Assembly (NCBI RefSeq): GCF_003437035.1
Contig: NZ_QSRL01000022.1
Location: 1 to 14,230 of the forward strand
Length of the DNA stretch: 14,230 nucleotides
Source: Collinsella sp. TF08-11AT
GTDB lineage: Bacteria > Actinomycetota > Coriobacteriia > Coriobacteriales > Coriobacteriaceae
Direction of reading: 5' to 3'
The notes under the pieces were generated by a model. The model saw only the letters and a program-made list of their open reading frames with translations. It ran no database searches and was not told the origin of the DNA. Numbering within the stretch: position 1 is the stretch's first letter; every line of letters starts with the position of its first letter. Positions 7,864-14,230 of the stretch are shown in pieces. Position numbers and translations under genes: made by a program.

Positions 7864-7896
7864 GCCCCGGCCTCCAATGTGAGGTCGGGGCTTTTT
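7864..7896 (+). terminator. Rho-independent terminator downstream of galE
   Basis: GCCCCGGCCTC (7864-7874) pairs with GAGGTCGGGGC (7881-7891) over 11 positions, with one G-T pair and a 6-base loop, and is followed by five T residues. It is the strongest terminator in the window and is the likely end of the galE transcript. The accessory DNA begins right at its T-tract. Confidence 0.88.
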
Positions 7897-8113
7897 AGGA
7901 ACTCGTTCTCGAGCTCGAGCTCGCGCATGCACTTGCGGCCGCCGCGACCGGGTGGTTGGTCAGCTCCTTCTTCCTGACCGTCACCCATCTTCCCAGGGTC
8001 TTCTCGTTGATGCCGAGGTCGGCTGCCACTTGGGCGATGGGCTTCCCCGACGCGGCGGCGAAGTCTGCGGCCTCGGCGCGGTACCCCGCTGTGTAGGAGG
8101 GCCCGTCTGCCAT
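7893..8113 (-). pseudogene. IS3-family orfA transposase remnant, frameshifted and truncated
   Basis: From the ATG at 8113 (GGAG just upstream) the product carries the classic helix-turn-helix of IS3-type OrfA proteins (GKPIAQVAADLGINEKTLGR, then WVTVRKKEL). After about residue 50 this frame becomes low-complexity. A different frame resumes the expected OrfA leucine-zipper segment, RELELENEFLK, around 7895-7928. The reading frame was therefore lost between about 7930 and 7970. The remnant stops abruptly at the galE terminator T-tract, where the usual continuation and all of orfB are missing. It is a dead fragment and marks an old insertion and deletion event. Confidence 0.82.
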
Positions 8114-8406
8114 GACTGACACTCCTTTCTTTTTGGCGCTGAAACGATTATCGCCGCTCAACGCCATTCCTCTAAGTCAAGTGTCCTTGAATACGATACA
8201 GTTCAAATGGACGAGGAGAATCTGGCGCTCCTCTCGATGAGCCCGGAGAGGTCCCTGGTCGTCACCTTCCCCCGCGCGAACGCGAAGCGGACGGCGGCGA
8301 GCCATGTCCTCACCGCGCGTTCCATTTAGGGAGTCCTCGAGAAGTCGATCTCTCTGTGCGATAATCGAGCTATTGAGTCTCGCGAGTTTAGAGCTGGTGA
8401 TATGCA
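8114..8406. other. Gap upstream of the ATPase gene, possible orphan ORF
   Basis: This gap probably holds one end of the IS3-type element. On the minus strand GGACACTTGAC (near 8176-8186) resembles an IS3 terminus, but I cannot define it. On the plus strand a 40-codon frame starts at ATG 8207 and ends at TAG 8329. It is open upstream without a stop through the presumed IS end and contains VVTFPRANAKRTAASHV. I do not recognise it. It could be the tail of a gene cut by the insertion, or chance. The promoter of the ATPase gene lies at the right end. Confidence 0.3.
8337..8365 (+). promoter_or_regulatory. Putative extended -10 promoter of the ATPase-nuclease operon
   Basis: TGCGATAAT (8357-8365) matches an extended -10 element, TGn followed by GATAAT. 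A TCGAGA hexamer (8337-8342, four of six matches to TTGACA) lies 17 bp upstream. It sits 42 bases before the TTG start of the ATPase gene. Confidence 0.5.
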
Positions 8407-9705
8407 TTGAAAATCAAGATGAAAAACATCGGCAGGGTCGCTGAGGCCGATATCGAGATTAATGGTATTGCCGTGATCGCCGGGGAGAACGGGACGGGGA
8501 AAAGCACGGTTGGAAAAGCGCTTTATGCGGCCTTCAACAGCATGTCCGATTCGGAGAACAAAATCGACCGCATGAGGCGCAATAGTGTTGAGCGCGCCAT
8601 CAGGAAGGCATATGTGGGAAGCCCTCTCGACTCCACGTCTCGCCACAGGCGAACTGCTGGAAGAATGAATAGTTTCATCGACAGGGTTTTTTCGGGCGAG
8701 TGCACGAGGGACGAGCTTATTGATGAGATAAAGGAGTATTACGGGGAGGAGATCTCCCGTGAGATCGAATCCGATTTCACGAATGGCGTAGCAGGAGTTG
8801 CCGATCAGATTATCGAGATCATGGATATCTCCGATGATGAGGTATTTCGTGCGATTGCGACAAACAGGTTCCGAAGCGAGTTCAACGGCCAGATCAATTC
8901 GGTTTTCGGCGAAGAGCCCGGGAAGGTCGAACTCCAGATAAAGGACGCATCTACGGTTTTCTCGGTTGCAAGTGACGAGGTGGCGGAGGTGCACGATAGG
9001 AGGGTTTTGCGATTCAGGGCGCATTATCTGGACGACCCGTTCCTGATCGATTCTCTCGGAGGACCCTACGGCCCCGCTTTTCGGTTCAAGCCCCTCCTTG
9101 GACACCAGGAGGAGCTGCGGCAAGATTTGATTCAGGCGACCATCCGTAACGATGACAGCGAGTCCTCGCTGTTCGAAGAGATCGCGAAGGAGCGACACCT
9201 GAAGGTTCTCATGGACAAGGTTTCCTCCTTATGTCCGGGGCATTTCGAGAGGAGCGAAAGTCGCGGTCACCTTACGTATCTCGAAGAGGGCTTCGCTCGG
9301 GGGTTGGAGCCTGGGAACCTTTCTGCTGGCTTGAAGACGTTCGCCATCATGAAGGTGCTCTTGAAGTCCGGCGCGCTAGATGCCGGAGGGACTATTATCC
9401 TCGATGAACCCGAGATTCATCTTCATCCTGCATGGCAGCTGGCCTTCGCCGAGATAATCGTGCTGCTCCAGAAAGAGCTCGGGATGCACGTCTTAATGAG
9501 CACCCATAGTCCATATTTCCTGAATGCGATCGAAGTGTATTCTAAGAAGCACGCTGTTGATGGATTGTGCTCATATTATCTTGCGGAGACCTGCACTGAT
9601 GGACGCTCTCGCTTTGCCGATATAACCGGCTCGACTGAGGTCGCCTACGAGAAGCTGGCGGCTCCTTTTGATACGCTTGAGAGGGAGGAGTACGGCCTTG
9701 AGTAG
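8407..9705 (+). CDS. OLD/RecF-like AAA ATPase, first gene of a putative defence operon
   Basis: A 432-residue ABC/SMC-type ATPase. Walker A is GENGTGKS at 26-33. A long helical insert follows. A signature-like LSAG lies at 305-308. Walker B is TIILDEPEIHLHP, with Asp333 and Glu334. The H-loop is STHSPYFL at 365-372. This order is that of the AAA_15/AAA_21 (OLD-nuclease ATPase) group, but there is no C-terminal TOPRIM domain, so any nuclease activity must come from a partner. That partner is probably the next gene, which overlaps by 8 bases. The TTG at 8407 is taken as the start because GGTGA lies 6 bases upstream and the beta-strand KIKMKNIG begins there; an ATG at 8419 is the alternative. 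GC is lower than in the core genes. A role in anti-phage defence is inferred from architecture and from the flanking IS debris. Confidence 0.85.
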   Translation: MKIKMKNIGRVAEADIEINGIAVIAGENGTGKSTVGKALYAAFNSMSDSENKIDRMRRNSVERAIRKAYVGSPLDSTSRHRRTAGRMNSFIDRVFSGECTRDELIDEIKEYYGEEISREIESDFTNGVAGVADQIIEIMDISDDEVFRAIATNRFRSEFNGQINSVFGEEPGKVELQIKDASTVFSVASDEVAEVHDRRVLRFRAHYLDDPFLIDSLGGPYGPAFRFKPLLGHQEELRQDLIQATIRNDDSESSLFEEIAKERHLKVLMDKVSSLCPGHFERSESRGHLTYLEEGFARGLEPGNLSAGLKTFAIMKVLLKSGALDAGGTIILDEPEIHLHPAWQLAFAEIIVLLQKELGMHVLMSTHSPYFLNAIEVYSKKHAVDGLCSYYLAETCTDGRSRFADITGSTEVAYEKLAAPFDTLEREEYGLE

Positions 9706-10366
9706 CGACCTGTGCGCCTCCTGCCCTCATCCGAACTCTCCCGCGGTGCCAGATGGCAGCGATGGTTGCTCCCGTTGCAGGACCTGTATCCTAAGGGACT
9801 GCACGTCGACCATCTCCAAAACATCCAGAGACGGGAGCGTCTCTCTTGTGGATGACGATTTGCCTGTTGTCAATTTTGACTCTGTTAAAGAATGCTACTG
9901 CAAGAAGGTCAATAGGTGGATGCAACTCCCGCGCTCCGCCGATGCGCTGTATTGCGATCGGGAAACGTTATATCTAGTCGAATTTAAAAACGGCAGTCTG
10001 AAGGAGACGCTGGGGAAGAGGCTCAATCCCAAGGATGACGAAGAGCTTGGTATCAATCTTGGCCAAAGGGACGCCCTCATCGAGAAGTGCAAGGACAGCG
10101 TTTTGATCTGCTCGGACCTGTGGGGAAAGAGGACGAGATGGTTTCGCGAGCACTGCGTCTTTGTTTTGGTATACAACGAGGACAAGAACAAGACCGCGTT
10201 GAAGCGGGTTGCCAGCTCGATTAGGAAAAAAGCGCGTTTTGGGCTTCCTGACAAATTGAAAGGTTTTTGCGTGAAGGATGTCTTGACGCTAACCGAAAAG
10301 GAGTTTTCGACATCGCTCCTTTCAACTTGGCGAGACGCAGAAGAAATCGCGGAGGTCGACGCGTAG
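9698..10366 (+). CDS. Cys-cluster protein with PD-(D/E)XK nuclease-like core
   Basis: A 222-residue protein of no family I can name. The N-terminus has six cysteines at residues 6, 9, 24, 27, 30 and 35 (CX2C-X14-CX2CX2C-X4-C), suggesting a zinc or Fe-S site. Then comes a helix (NFDSVKECYCKKV, with Glu65) and the segment SADALY...LYLVEFKNG. Its Asp82, Glu95 and Lys97 match the D-(X)n-E-X-K core of PD-(D/E)XK nucleases. A basic helical half follows, with a strand VFVLVYNEDKN. The TTG at 9698 is chosen because GGGAGGAG lies 7 bases before it, inside the ATPase gene, giving TTGAGTAG overlap with the ATPase stop. The frame is open upstream to 9668. Tight coupling implies the two proteins are made together and probably form a complex. 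Nuclease activity is inferred from the motif only. Confidence 0.78.
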   Translation: MSSDLCASCPHPNSPAVPDGSDGCSRCRTCILRDCTSTISKTSRDGSVSLVDDDLPVVNFDSVKECYCKKVNRWMQLPRSADALYCDRETLYLVEFKNGSLKETLGKRLNPKDDEELGINLGQRDALIEKCKDSVLICSDLWGKRTRWFREHCVFVLVYNEDKNKTALKRVASSIRKKARFGLPDKLKGFCVKDVLTLTEKEFSTSLLSTWRDAEEIAEVDA

Positions 10367-10479
10367 GAGACCGAAAAGCATCCGGTGGCTATTTGCTCCC
10401 GATATCGATCGTTCGTCTGCAGTCGGTTTTCTTTCCGCTGCGCCCGCCAGTTTGCGATGAGTCGCGCACCGTGTGAAGC
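10367..10479. other. Gap after the nuclease gene, no terminator seen
   Basis: I see no gene and no stable hairpin with a T-tract here. A small CCGTGT/ACACGG stem at 10469-10488 is too weak to call. Together with the transposase remnant and the stretch after it, nearly 900 bases between 10366 and 11265 contain no intact gene. Confidence 0.5.
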
Positions 10480-11064
10480 TCAACACGGATGAAATACAAA
10501 TATAATCCCCCCCTTGCACTGTGTTGATAAATATTGCTCGTCGAACTCATCTGAACTGGGCTTTCTTGCATAGAACTGCCTGAACCTGAGCGTTTTCGGG
10601 TATCGCATTGCCCGATCGAGCACCATCGCGACCTTCTCAAGCTTGTCCTCGGGCGGACTCATAGCCACAGCCCCGCATGTCGTCCCGGTTGGAGCCGGGA
10701 TGAGCCCTCAGGAAGCACTGCATGAAGTAGCGCATCCGGTTCACGGGCCCCAGCGGGTTCTGGCCGTCGGGAACGCCCTTGAGCAGCTTCGCGTTGTAGT
10801 GCTGGCTCTTCAGTGACAGATTGTTGACGGGAGCCGTGTGGCGCCCGGCTCCATGTCGTGGATGAGCGTGGAGCCGGGCGCCACACGGCTCCCGAACGTC
10901 GCCAAGGTCTTCGCCCTGCTTGTCTTGCCAAGGCCCTCCCGGATGAAGATTGAATTGCCTGGCTCATCGCAGCCGAGCGCGACACGGCCTCTACCCGAGA
11001 CCATCATCTCTACACATAGCCCATCATTCGACAAGAACGCGCAGTTTGTCCTGCATAGGCGCAT
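10480..11064 (-). pseudogene. Decayed DDE transposase (IS1595-like?), several frameshifts
   Basis: Three minus-strand frames together give one protein. From 11064 the first carries CDEPG and, after GSRVAPGS, IHDME, both with candidate catalytic aspartates. From about 10840 a second carries QHYNAKLLKGVPDGQNPL and NRMRYFMQCFLRAHPG. From about 10668 a third carries PPEDKLEKVAMVLDRAM and KTLRFRQFYARKPSSDEF. The order HDME, then VNRM..., then the C-terminal RAM/FRDFY-type segment resembles transposases of the IS1595/ISXO2 type that I associate with Coriobacteriia, but the family name is uncertain. At least two frameshifts and a stop make it inactive. The N-terminal zinc-ribbon part is not recognisable upstream. 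One frameshift lies inside a perfect inverted repeat at 10827-10894. Confidence 0.72.
10827..10894. repeat. 26-bp perfect inverted repeat inside the transposase remnant
   Basis: Bases 10827-10852 and 10869-10894 are exact reverse complements over 26 positions, with a 16-base loop. The right arm encodes the expected GSRVAPGS part of the transposase on the minus strand. The left arm sits exactly where the reading frame is lost after IHDME. This suggests the left arm was rewritten by copying from the right. Confidence 0.9.
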
Positions 11065-11096
11065 GGTGTCCCCCTCCGCCGCAAGAGGTGAGCAAA

Positions 11097-11138
11097 AGAG
11101 AGGCTCCCCTCGCCACTACCGGACAAAGGGACCTCTCT
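11097..11138 (-). terminator. Weak hairpin downstream of the ABC transporter gene
   Basis: On the minus strand AGAGAGG (11138-11132) and CCTCTCT (11103-11097) can pair, with partial pairing inside, and a short T-run follows. It is about 130 bases past the ABC transporter stop and could terminate the maturase-transporter operon. It could equally be part of the end of the decayed insertion sequence. The stretch 11139-11264 shows no gene I can support. Confidence 0.3.
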
Positions 11139-11264
11139 GGGGAAACACGCTATAAAACCTTCTTGCCGGGCGGTCGAGTACAGCACCGACGGCGTACCCG
11201 TGGAGACCTACCCAGAGCCCACGCCATTTCAAGTTTCTTGGTCTTCAACGCCACAATCCGATAA

Positions 11265-12899
11265 TCATCCAGCCGTCGAAATGACCTCGTCACAGGCGGC
11301 AAGCATCTCCTCGTCATGAGTGACAACGATTACAATATGGTCTCTCTTAATTTCATGAAGCAATTTGATCAGCGCGCCTCGACTCTTCGCATCAAGTGCT
11401 GAGGTCGGTTCATCAAAAAGCATAACGTCCGGCGATTTCAACAGCTGTCTCACAATTGCAATCTTTTGCTTCTCGCCGCCGGACACCCCTCCTTTCCCGC
11501 CGTCAAGCATCGCCGTTGCCCCGTTCTCCACAGAAGCAACCATTTCGTCTAGCCCCAATATGACAAGCATCCGATTCAGCTTATCCATCTCGTAATCATC
11601 AGAAAGCAGCGTAAGATTATCGAGAATCGTCCCCTCAACGATAGGGGGTTCTTGCTCCGTAATGCTGACTCGACACCGCCGCAATGCATATCGATCGATG
11701 CAACGCTGTGACACCCCGTTGTAGCGAACGGCCCCTTCTGTGTCATCTGGATATAGCCCCAATATCACTGACAGCAGCGAGCTCTTCCCCGAACCATTCG
11801 GCCCCGAGATTCCATATAGCCGACCCCTGGAAAACGCGAGCCCCTCAATGCTTAACGCGACCCTTTCCGCCCCTGGATAACGTAGCTTGATGTTCTCTAG
11901 ACGGATTTCCTCAATCGGACCAAGCGCCAATTTGCCATTCGCTTCCACCGGGACATCCCAAATTCTTTTCAGCCGCTCATAGCATACGCGATTAGTCTGG
12001 TAATCCCTTCCCCAGCCCAACAAATACTGTACCGCTGAGCTTAAGTTCGAATAATATCCAACAGCAGTCACGAGAAAACCAGGCAACAGTCTCCCGCCCA
12101 TCACTTCAACCGCGCCCACAGCAAGAAGACATCCTTGAGCGGCGGAAGCGACCAACGCGTTGCCAAAGGTAAATCTAGACCCTACTTCCTGATTTGCTCT
12201 CATCGTTGGATAGAGCCCATTAAAAGCTTCGACCAGTACAGCGCGGGACCTATCGAACAAAGCATGTTTGCGGATGAAATCAACTTTCTCCAACTGATCT
12301 TGTAGACAGGAAAAAAACCTCGCGCTCTGCTCTTGTACGTCAAAACTTCTCTCAAACAGCCTTGCGCGTGAAACCGCATAAAAAGCGGCACTCGCTGCCG
12401 CAAGAACAAGGCAGACCACACTCAACTTGATATTCAGGCTACCGAGAACAAACAGGGCGGACAAAAGGGTGATAACGTTGCTTGAAACCCCCACAACCGA
12501 GTTGATTACGAAGATGACAAGGTCATTAGCGTCGTGATTGATTTGCTGGTTATAATACGACGCGTTGAAGCCCTCGAAGAATGCCTGGGGAAGGTGCTTC
12601 ACGTGCTCAAGCGTATCCGCATTTAAGCCGAACCCCGCATGCGACTGAAGGTTGATGTACAGCATCTCTGAGCAATACACTAGTCCCGCTCGAACCGCTT
12701 GGACCGCAACCAAAATAAGGCAACAAACGAGAACGGCGGCAAGATCGGCGCTGGCCGGCATCGCCAATCGGTTTACCACTATGCCGGTAAGAAAGGGACC
12801 CGCAAGCGCAAGCAGCCCGACCAAAACTGTTACGACAAGATAGGCGTAGAATCGACCGCCCAGTATATATTTTCTACAGAGATTAAGCATCAGCCTCAT
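11265..12899 (-). CDS. ABC half-transporter (membrane domain fused to ATPase)
   Basis: A 544-residue exporter-type ABC protein, likely a homodimer in the cytoplasmic membrane. The first 300 residues hold about six hydrophobic segments (for example YLVVTVLVGLLALAGPFLTG at 20-39). The ATPase domain has Walker A GPNGSGKS (366-373), a Q-loop at TEQEPPIVEG (Gln416), signature VSGGEKQ (472-478), Walker B VMLFDEPTSALD (492-503) and the H-loop VTHDEE (His528). There is no N-terminal C39 peptidase domain, so it would not cleave a leader peptide itself. The ATG at 12899 has GGGG just upstream and overlaps the end of the upstream maturase gene by 17 bases; a GTG at 12911 is possible. Position suggests export of the maturase product, or self-protection. 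This is inferred from context. Confidence 0.9.
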   Translation of the reverse strand: MRLMLNLCRKYILGGRFYAYLVVTVLVGLLALAGPFLTGIVVNRLAMPASADLAAVLVCCLILVAVQAVRAGLVYCSEMLYINLQSHAGFGLNADTLEHVKHLPQAFFEGFNASYYNQQINHDANDLVIFVINSVVGVSSNVITLLSALFVLGSLNIKLSVVCLVLAAASAAFYAVSRARLFERSFDVQEQSARFFSCLQDQLEKVDFIRKHALFDRSRAVLVEAFNGLYPTMRANQEVGSRFTFGNALVASAAQGCLLAVGAVEVMGGRLLPGFLVTAVGYYSNLSSAVQYLLGWGRDYQTNRVCYERLKRIWDVPVEANGKLALGPIEEIRLENIKLRYPGAERVALSIEGLAFSRGRLYGISGPNGSGKSSLLSVILGLYPDDTEGAVRYNGVSQRCIDRYALRRCRVSITEQEPPIVEGTILDNLTLLSDDYEMDKLNRMLVILGLDEMVASVENGATAMLDGGKGGVSGGEKQKIAIVRQLLKSPDVMLFDEPTSALDAKSRGALIKLLHEIKRDHIVIVVTHDEEMLAACDEVISTAG

Positions 12900-14160
12900 T
12901 TTGCCCCGCACCCCGTTTTGCCGTATTCATCATCTGGGAGAGCAGCATTTTTTGCTCGGCATCATACCGGAAGGAAACGCAACGTTTCCCCTCACCGTTT
13001 AAGGCGTGGTTGGGGCACCCTCCCATGCACATGGGAAAAGCAAAGCACTCTTGGCATTCCGGGTCATCCGGCTCATATGCCATCCAGTTAATCATGTTCT
13101 TGCTCAACATTGGCGGCTCGAAAATAGTTCCGACCCTCCGCTCCTTCATTCCAATGTCATCCCAGCACTTATACAAATCTCCGACGGGATCAACCACGTA
13201 CGAGTTGATTCCAACGGCGCAACATATCCCGAAATTCGTCCCACCAAAAGGTTGAACTTTGAAGCCCCGCGCAATTGCCCTTTTATAAAACTCAGTCTCC
13301 TCATACGAGAACTCTTTTACAGTAAAGCAGTGGCTGTCGTTCGCACATACCTGATTGATATCGTCAACAGGGGCTAAATAGAAGTGAACCTTATTCATCA
13401 GGCCATTTAGCTCGAGATAATCCAATAGCTCTTGAGCGGCCTCGATGTTGGTCTTGTCGACGTTGCTCCTTATCGAAATATCGATGATGTCGGCACACTC
13501 TTTGACGTTCTTGAGAATACGTTCGTATGTAGGGCTTCCGTCGTGAAGAATCCTTCTCGAATCGTGATCCGACTTCGATCCATCTATAGTCACTTGCGCG
13601 CTCGTCACACCACATGCCGCGAGCCTCCTTGCAACATCAGGCGTCAGCAGATAGCCATTTGTCACTATCGATGCGGAATATTCACACGTTGGCCCCACGA
13701 CATCTTTCAGATCCGACGTAATCCGTTCGATCATCTTCATTCCGAGCAGAGGCTCGCCGCCGTACCATCCAACTGAGAGACTTGCGATACCAGGATAGTA
13801 ATCTTTCACGAACTTGGAGAGCTGTGTCAAAACCTCCTCGCCCATCGTCGTGTACGCCTGTCCCTTTTCATAGCAGTAGGGACAGCAAAAGTTGCAAGCC
13901 ATCGTTGGCGCAATGGTAAGGGACAGAGCAGTATTCGCAAAGCGCGCGGCGCGACTTTGCAACCTGATCTCCCCAAGCTCGTCCCTCTCCTCATTGACTA
14001 GGATGCCTCCCCTTATCAGCTCCGCGACAAGATCATCGGCATCCCGAACGTCCCCTTCTTGAATCCTTTTGAATTTCTGCGCGTATTCCGGATTTAACGA
14101 CAGGATGCCGCCGGTTCGCGCATTCATGATAAGAAGACTTCCGTTATGTTCATGCACCAC
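12883..14160 (-). CDS. Radical SAM/SPASM peptide-maturase-like enzyme
   Basis: A 425-residue enzyme expected to bind S-adenosylmethionine and several 4Fe-4S clusters and to modify a ribosomal peptide. An N-terminal strand region (HEHNGSLLIMNARTGGILSL) resembles the peptide-recognition part of such maturases. The radical SAM core has CX3CX2C at Cys89, Cys93 and Cys96 (CNFCCPYC) and GGEP at 134-137. The C-terminal SPASM domain has Cys313 or 314, Cys332, then CQECFAFPMCMGGCP (369-383) and Cys394. Start choice is uncertain. GTG at 14160 follows the stop of an upstream frame by one base, without a clear ribosome-binding site, which fits translational coupling. The codons before it (SQFNV) look homologous too, so a CTG at 14175 or a frameshift is possible. 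Members of this group also include enzymes acting on proteins rather than RiPP precursors. Confidence 0.88.
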   Translation of the reverse strand: MVHEHNGSLLIMNARTGGILSLNPEYAQKFKRIQEGDVRDADDLVAELIRGGILVNEERDELGEIRLQSRAARFANTALSLTIAPTMACNFCCPYCYEKGQAYTTMGEEVLTQLSKFVKDYYPGIASLSVGWYGGEPLLGMKMIERITSDLKDVVGPTCEYSASIVTNGYLLTPDVARRLAACGVTSAQVTIDGSKSDHDSRRILHDGSPTYERILKNVKECADIIDISIRSNVDKTNIEAAQELLDYLELNGLMNKVHFYLAPVDDINQVCANDSHCFTVKEFSYEETEFYKRAIARGFKVQPFGGTNFGICCAVGINSYVVDPVGDLYKCWDDIGMKERRVGTIFEPPMLSKNMINWMAYEPDDPECQECFAFPMCMGGCPNHALNGEGKRCVSFRYDAEQKMLLSQMMNTAKRGAGQNEADA

Positions 14161-14161
14161 A

Positions 14162-14230
14162 TTAAATTGCGACAGTTTGGTTGATTTTCAATCTCAACGC
14201 AACAGCCTGAACGGACCCCGCGTTTCCGCA
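14162..14230 (-). CDS. 3' end of a possible upstream gene (partial)
   Basis: A minus-strand frame enters at the window edge and ends with TAA at 14162-14164, one base before the GTG start of the radical SAM gene. The visible C-terminus ends in ALRLKINQTVAI. The one-base spacing would allow translational coupling. Only 22 codons are visible, and another frame here is also open (with several cysteines, ending at 14124), so this call is tentative. It could be the tail of a precursor peptide or of an unrelated gene. Confidence 0.3.
   Translation of the reverse strand, partial: CGNAGSVQAVALRLKINQTVAI

Noticed and set aside
7908..7922. GAGCTC/CTCGAG short repeats
   Set aside because: These are explained by alternating Glu-Leu codons of the decayed orfA leucine-zipper segment.
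8326..9198. 290-codon minus-strand frame antisense to the ATPase gene
   Set aside because: The plus-strand frame carries all ATPase motifs in order. The antisense frame has none.
10501..10506. TATAAT on the plus strand
   Set aside because: No gene lies downstream on that strand and no -35 is evident. It falls at the end of the transposase remnant.
11161..11290. Plus-strand stretch reading EYSTDGVPVETYPEP
   Set aside because: It looks mildly protein-like, but it has no start, runs into the antisense of the ABC transporter gene, and I recognise no family.
1..14230. tRNA, rRNA, CRISPR array or riboswitch
   Set aside because: I looked in the intergenic gaps on both strands and saw no cloverleaf, regularly spaced direct repeats or recognisable aptamer core.

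Overview
The window looks like a chromosomal segment of a high-GC Gram-positive gut actinobacterium of the class Coriobacteriia, most like Collinsella. I infer this from gene content and codon style (a bifid-shunt phosphoketolase, a type II MurB, a PcsB-like secreted hydrolase), not from a database match. It splits into a core half (about 1-7896) and an accessory half (about 7897-14230). The accessory half has visibly lower GC, insertion-sequence debris and two multi-gene modules.

Core half. A phosphoketolase gene (xfp, minus strand) lies downstream of a LacI-family regulator gene on the same strand. The 204-base gap between them holds two AAAACGTTTT-centred palindromes exactly 21 bp apart, over the likely xfp promoter, so the regulator probably controls its neighbour. 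Divergent from lacI is murB (plus strand), which ends in a strong terminator. murB converges on a PcsB-like peptidoglycan hydrolase gene (minus strand). A perfect 33-bp inverted repeat that encloses a smaller terminator-like hairpin separates these two. Divergent from the hydrolase is galE (plus strand), followed by two unusual CATG-centred hairpins and a rho-independent terminator.

Accessory half. It begins exactly at the T-tract of that terminator with a frameshifted and truncated IS3-type orfA remnant. Next comes a tightly coupled two-gene operon on the plus strand. The first gene encodes an OLD/RecF-like AAA ATPase. The second encodes a small protein with an N-terminal cysteine cluster and a PD-(D/E)XK nuclease core. 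Both start with TTG and they overlap by 8 bases. This is the best candidate for an undescribed defence-type system. After it lies a decayed DDE transposase with several frameshifts, one of them embedded in a perfect 26-bp inverted repeat.

The last module, on the minus strand, is a radical SAM/SPASM peptide-maturase-like enzyme followed by an overlapping ABC half-transporter. This is the usual pairing for making and exporting a ribosomally synthesised modified peptide. The precursor peptide is not identifiable here. A partial reading frame that ends just upstream of the maturase, at the window edge, may belong to the same operon.
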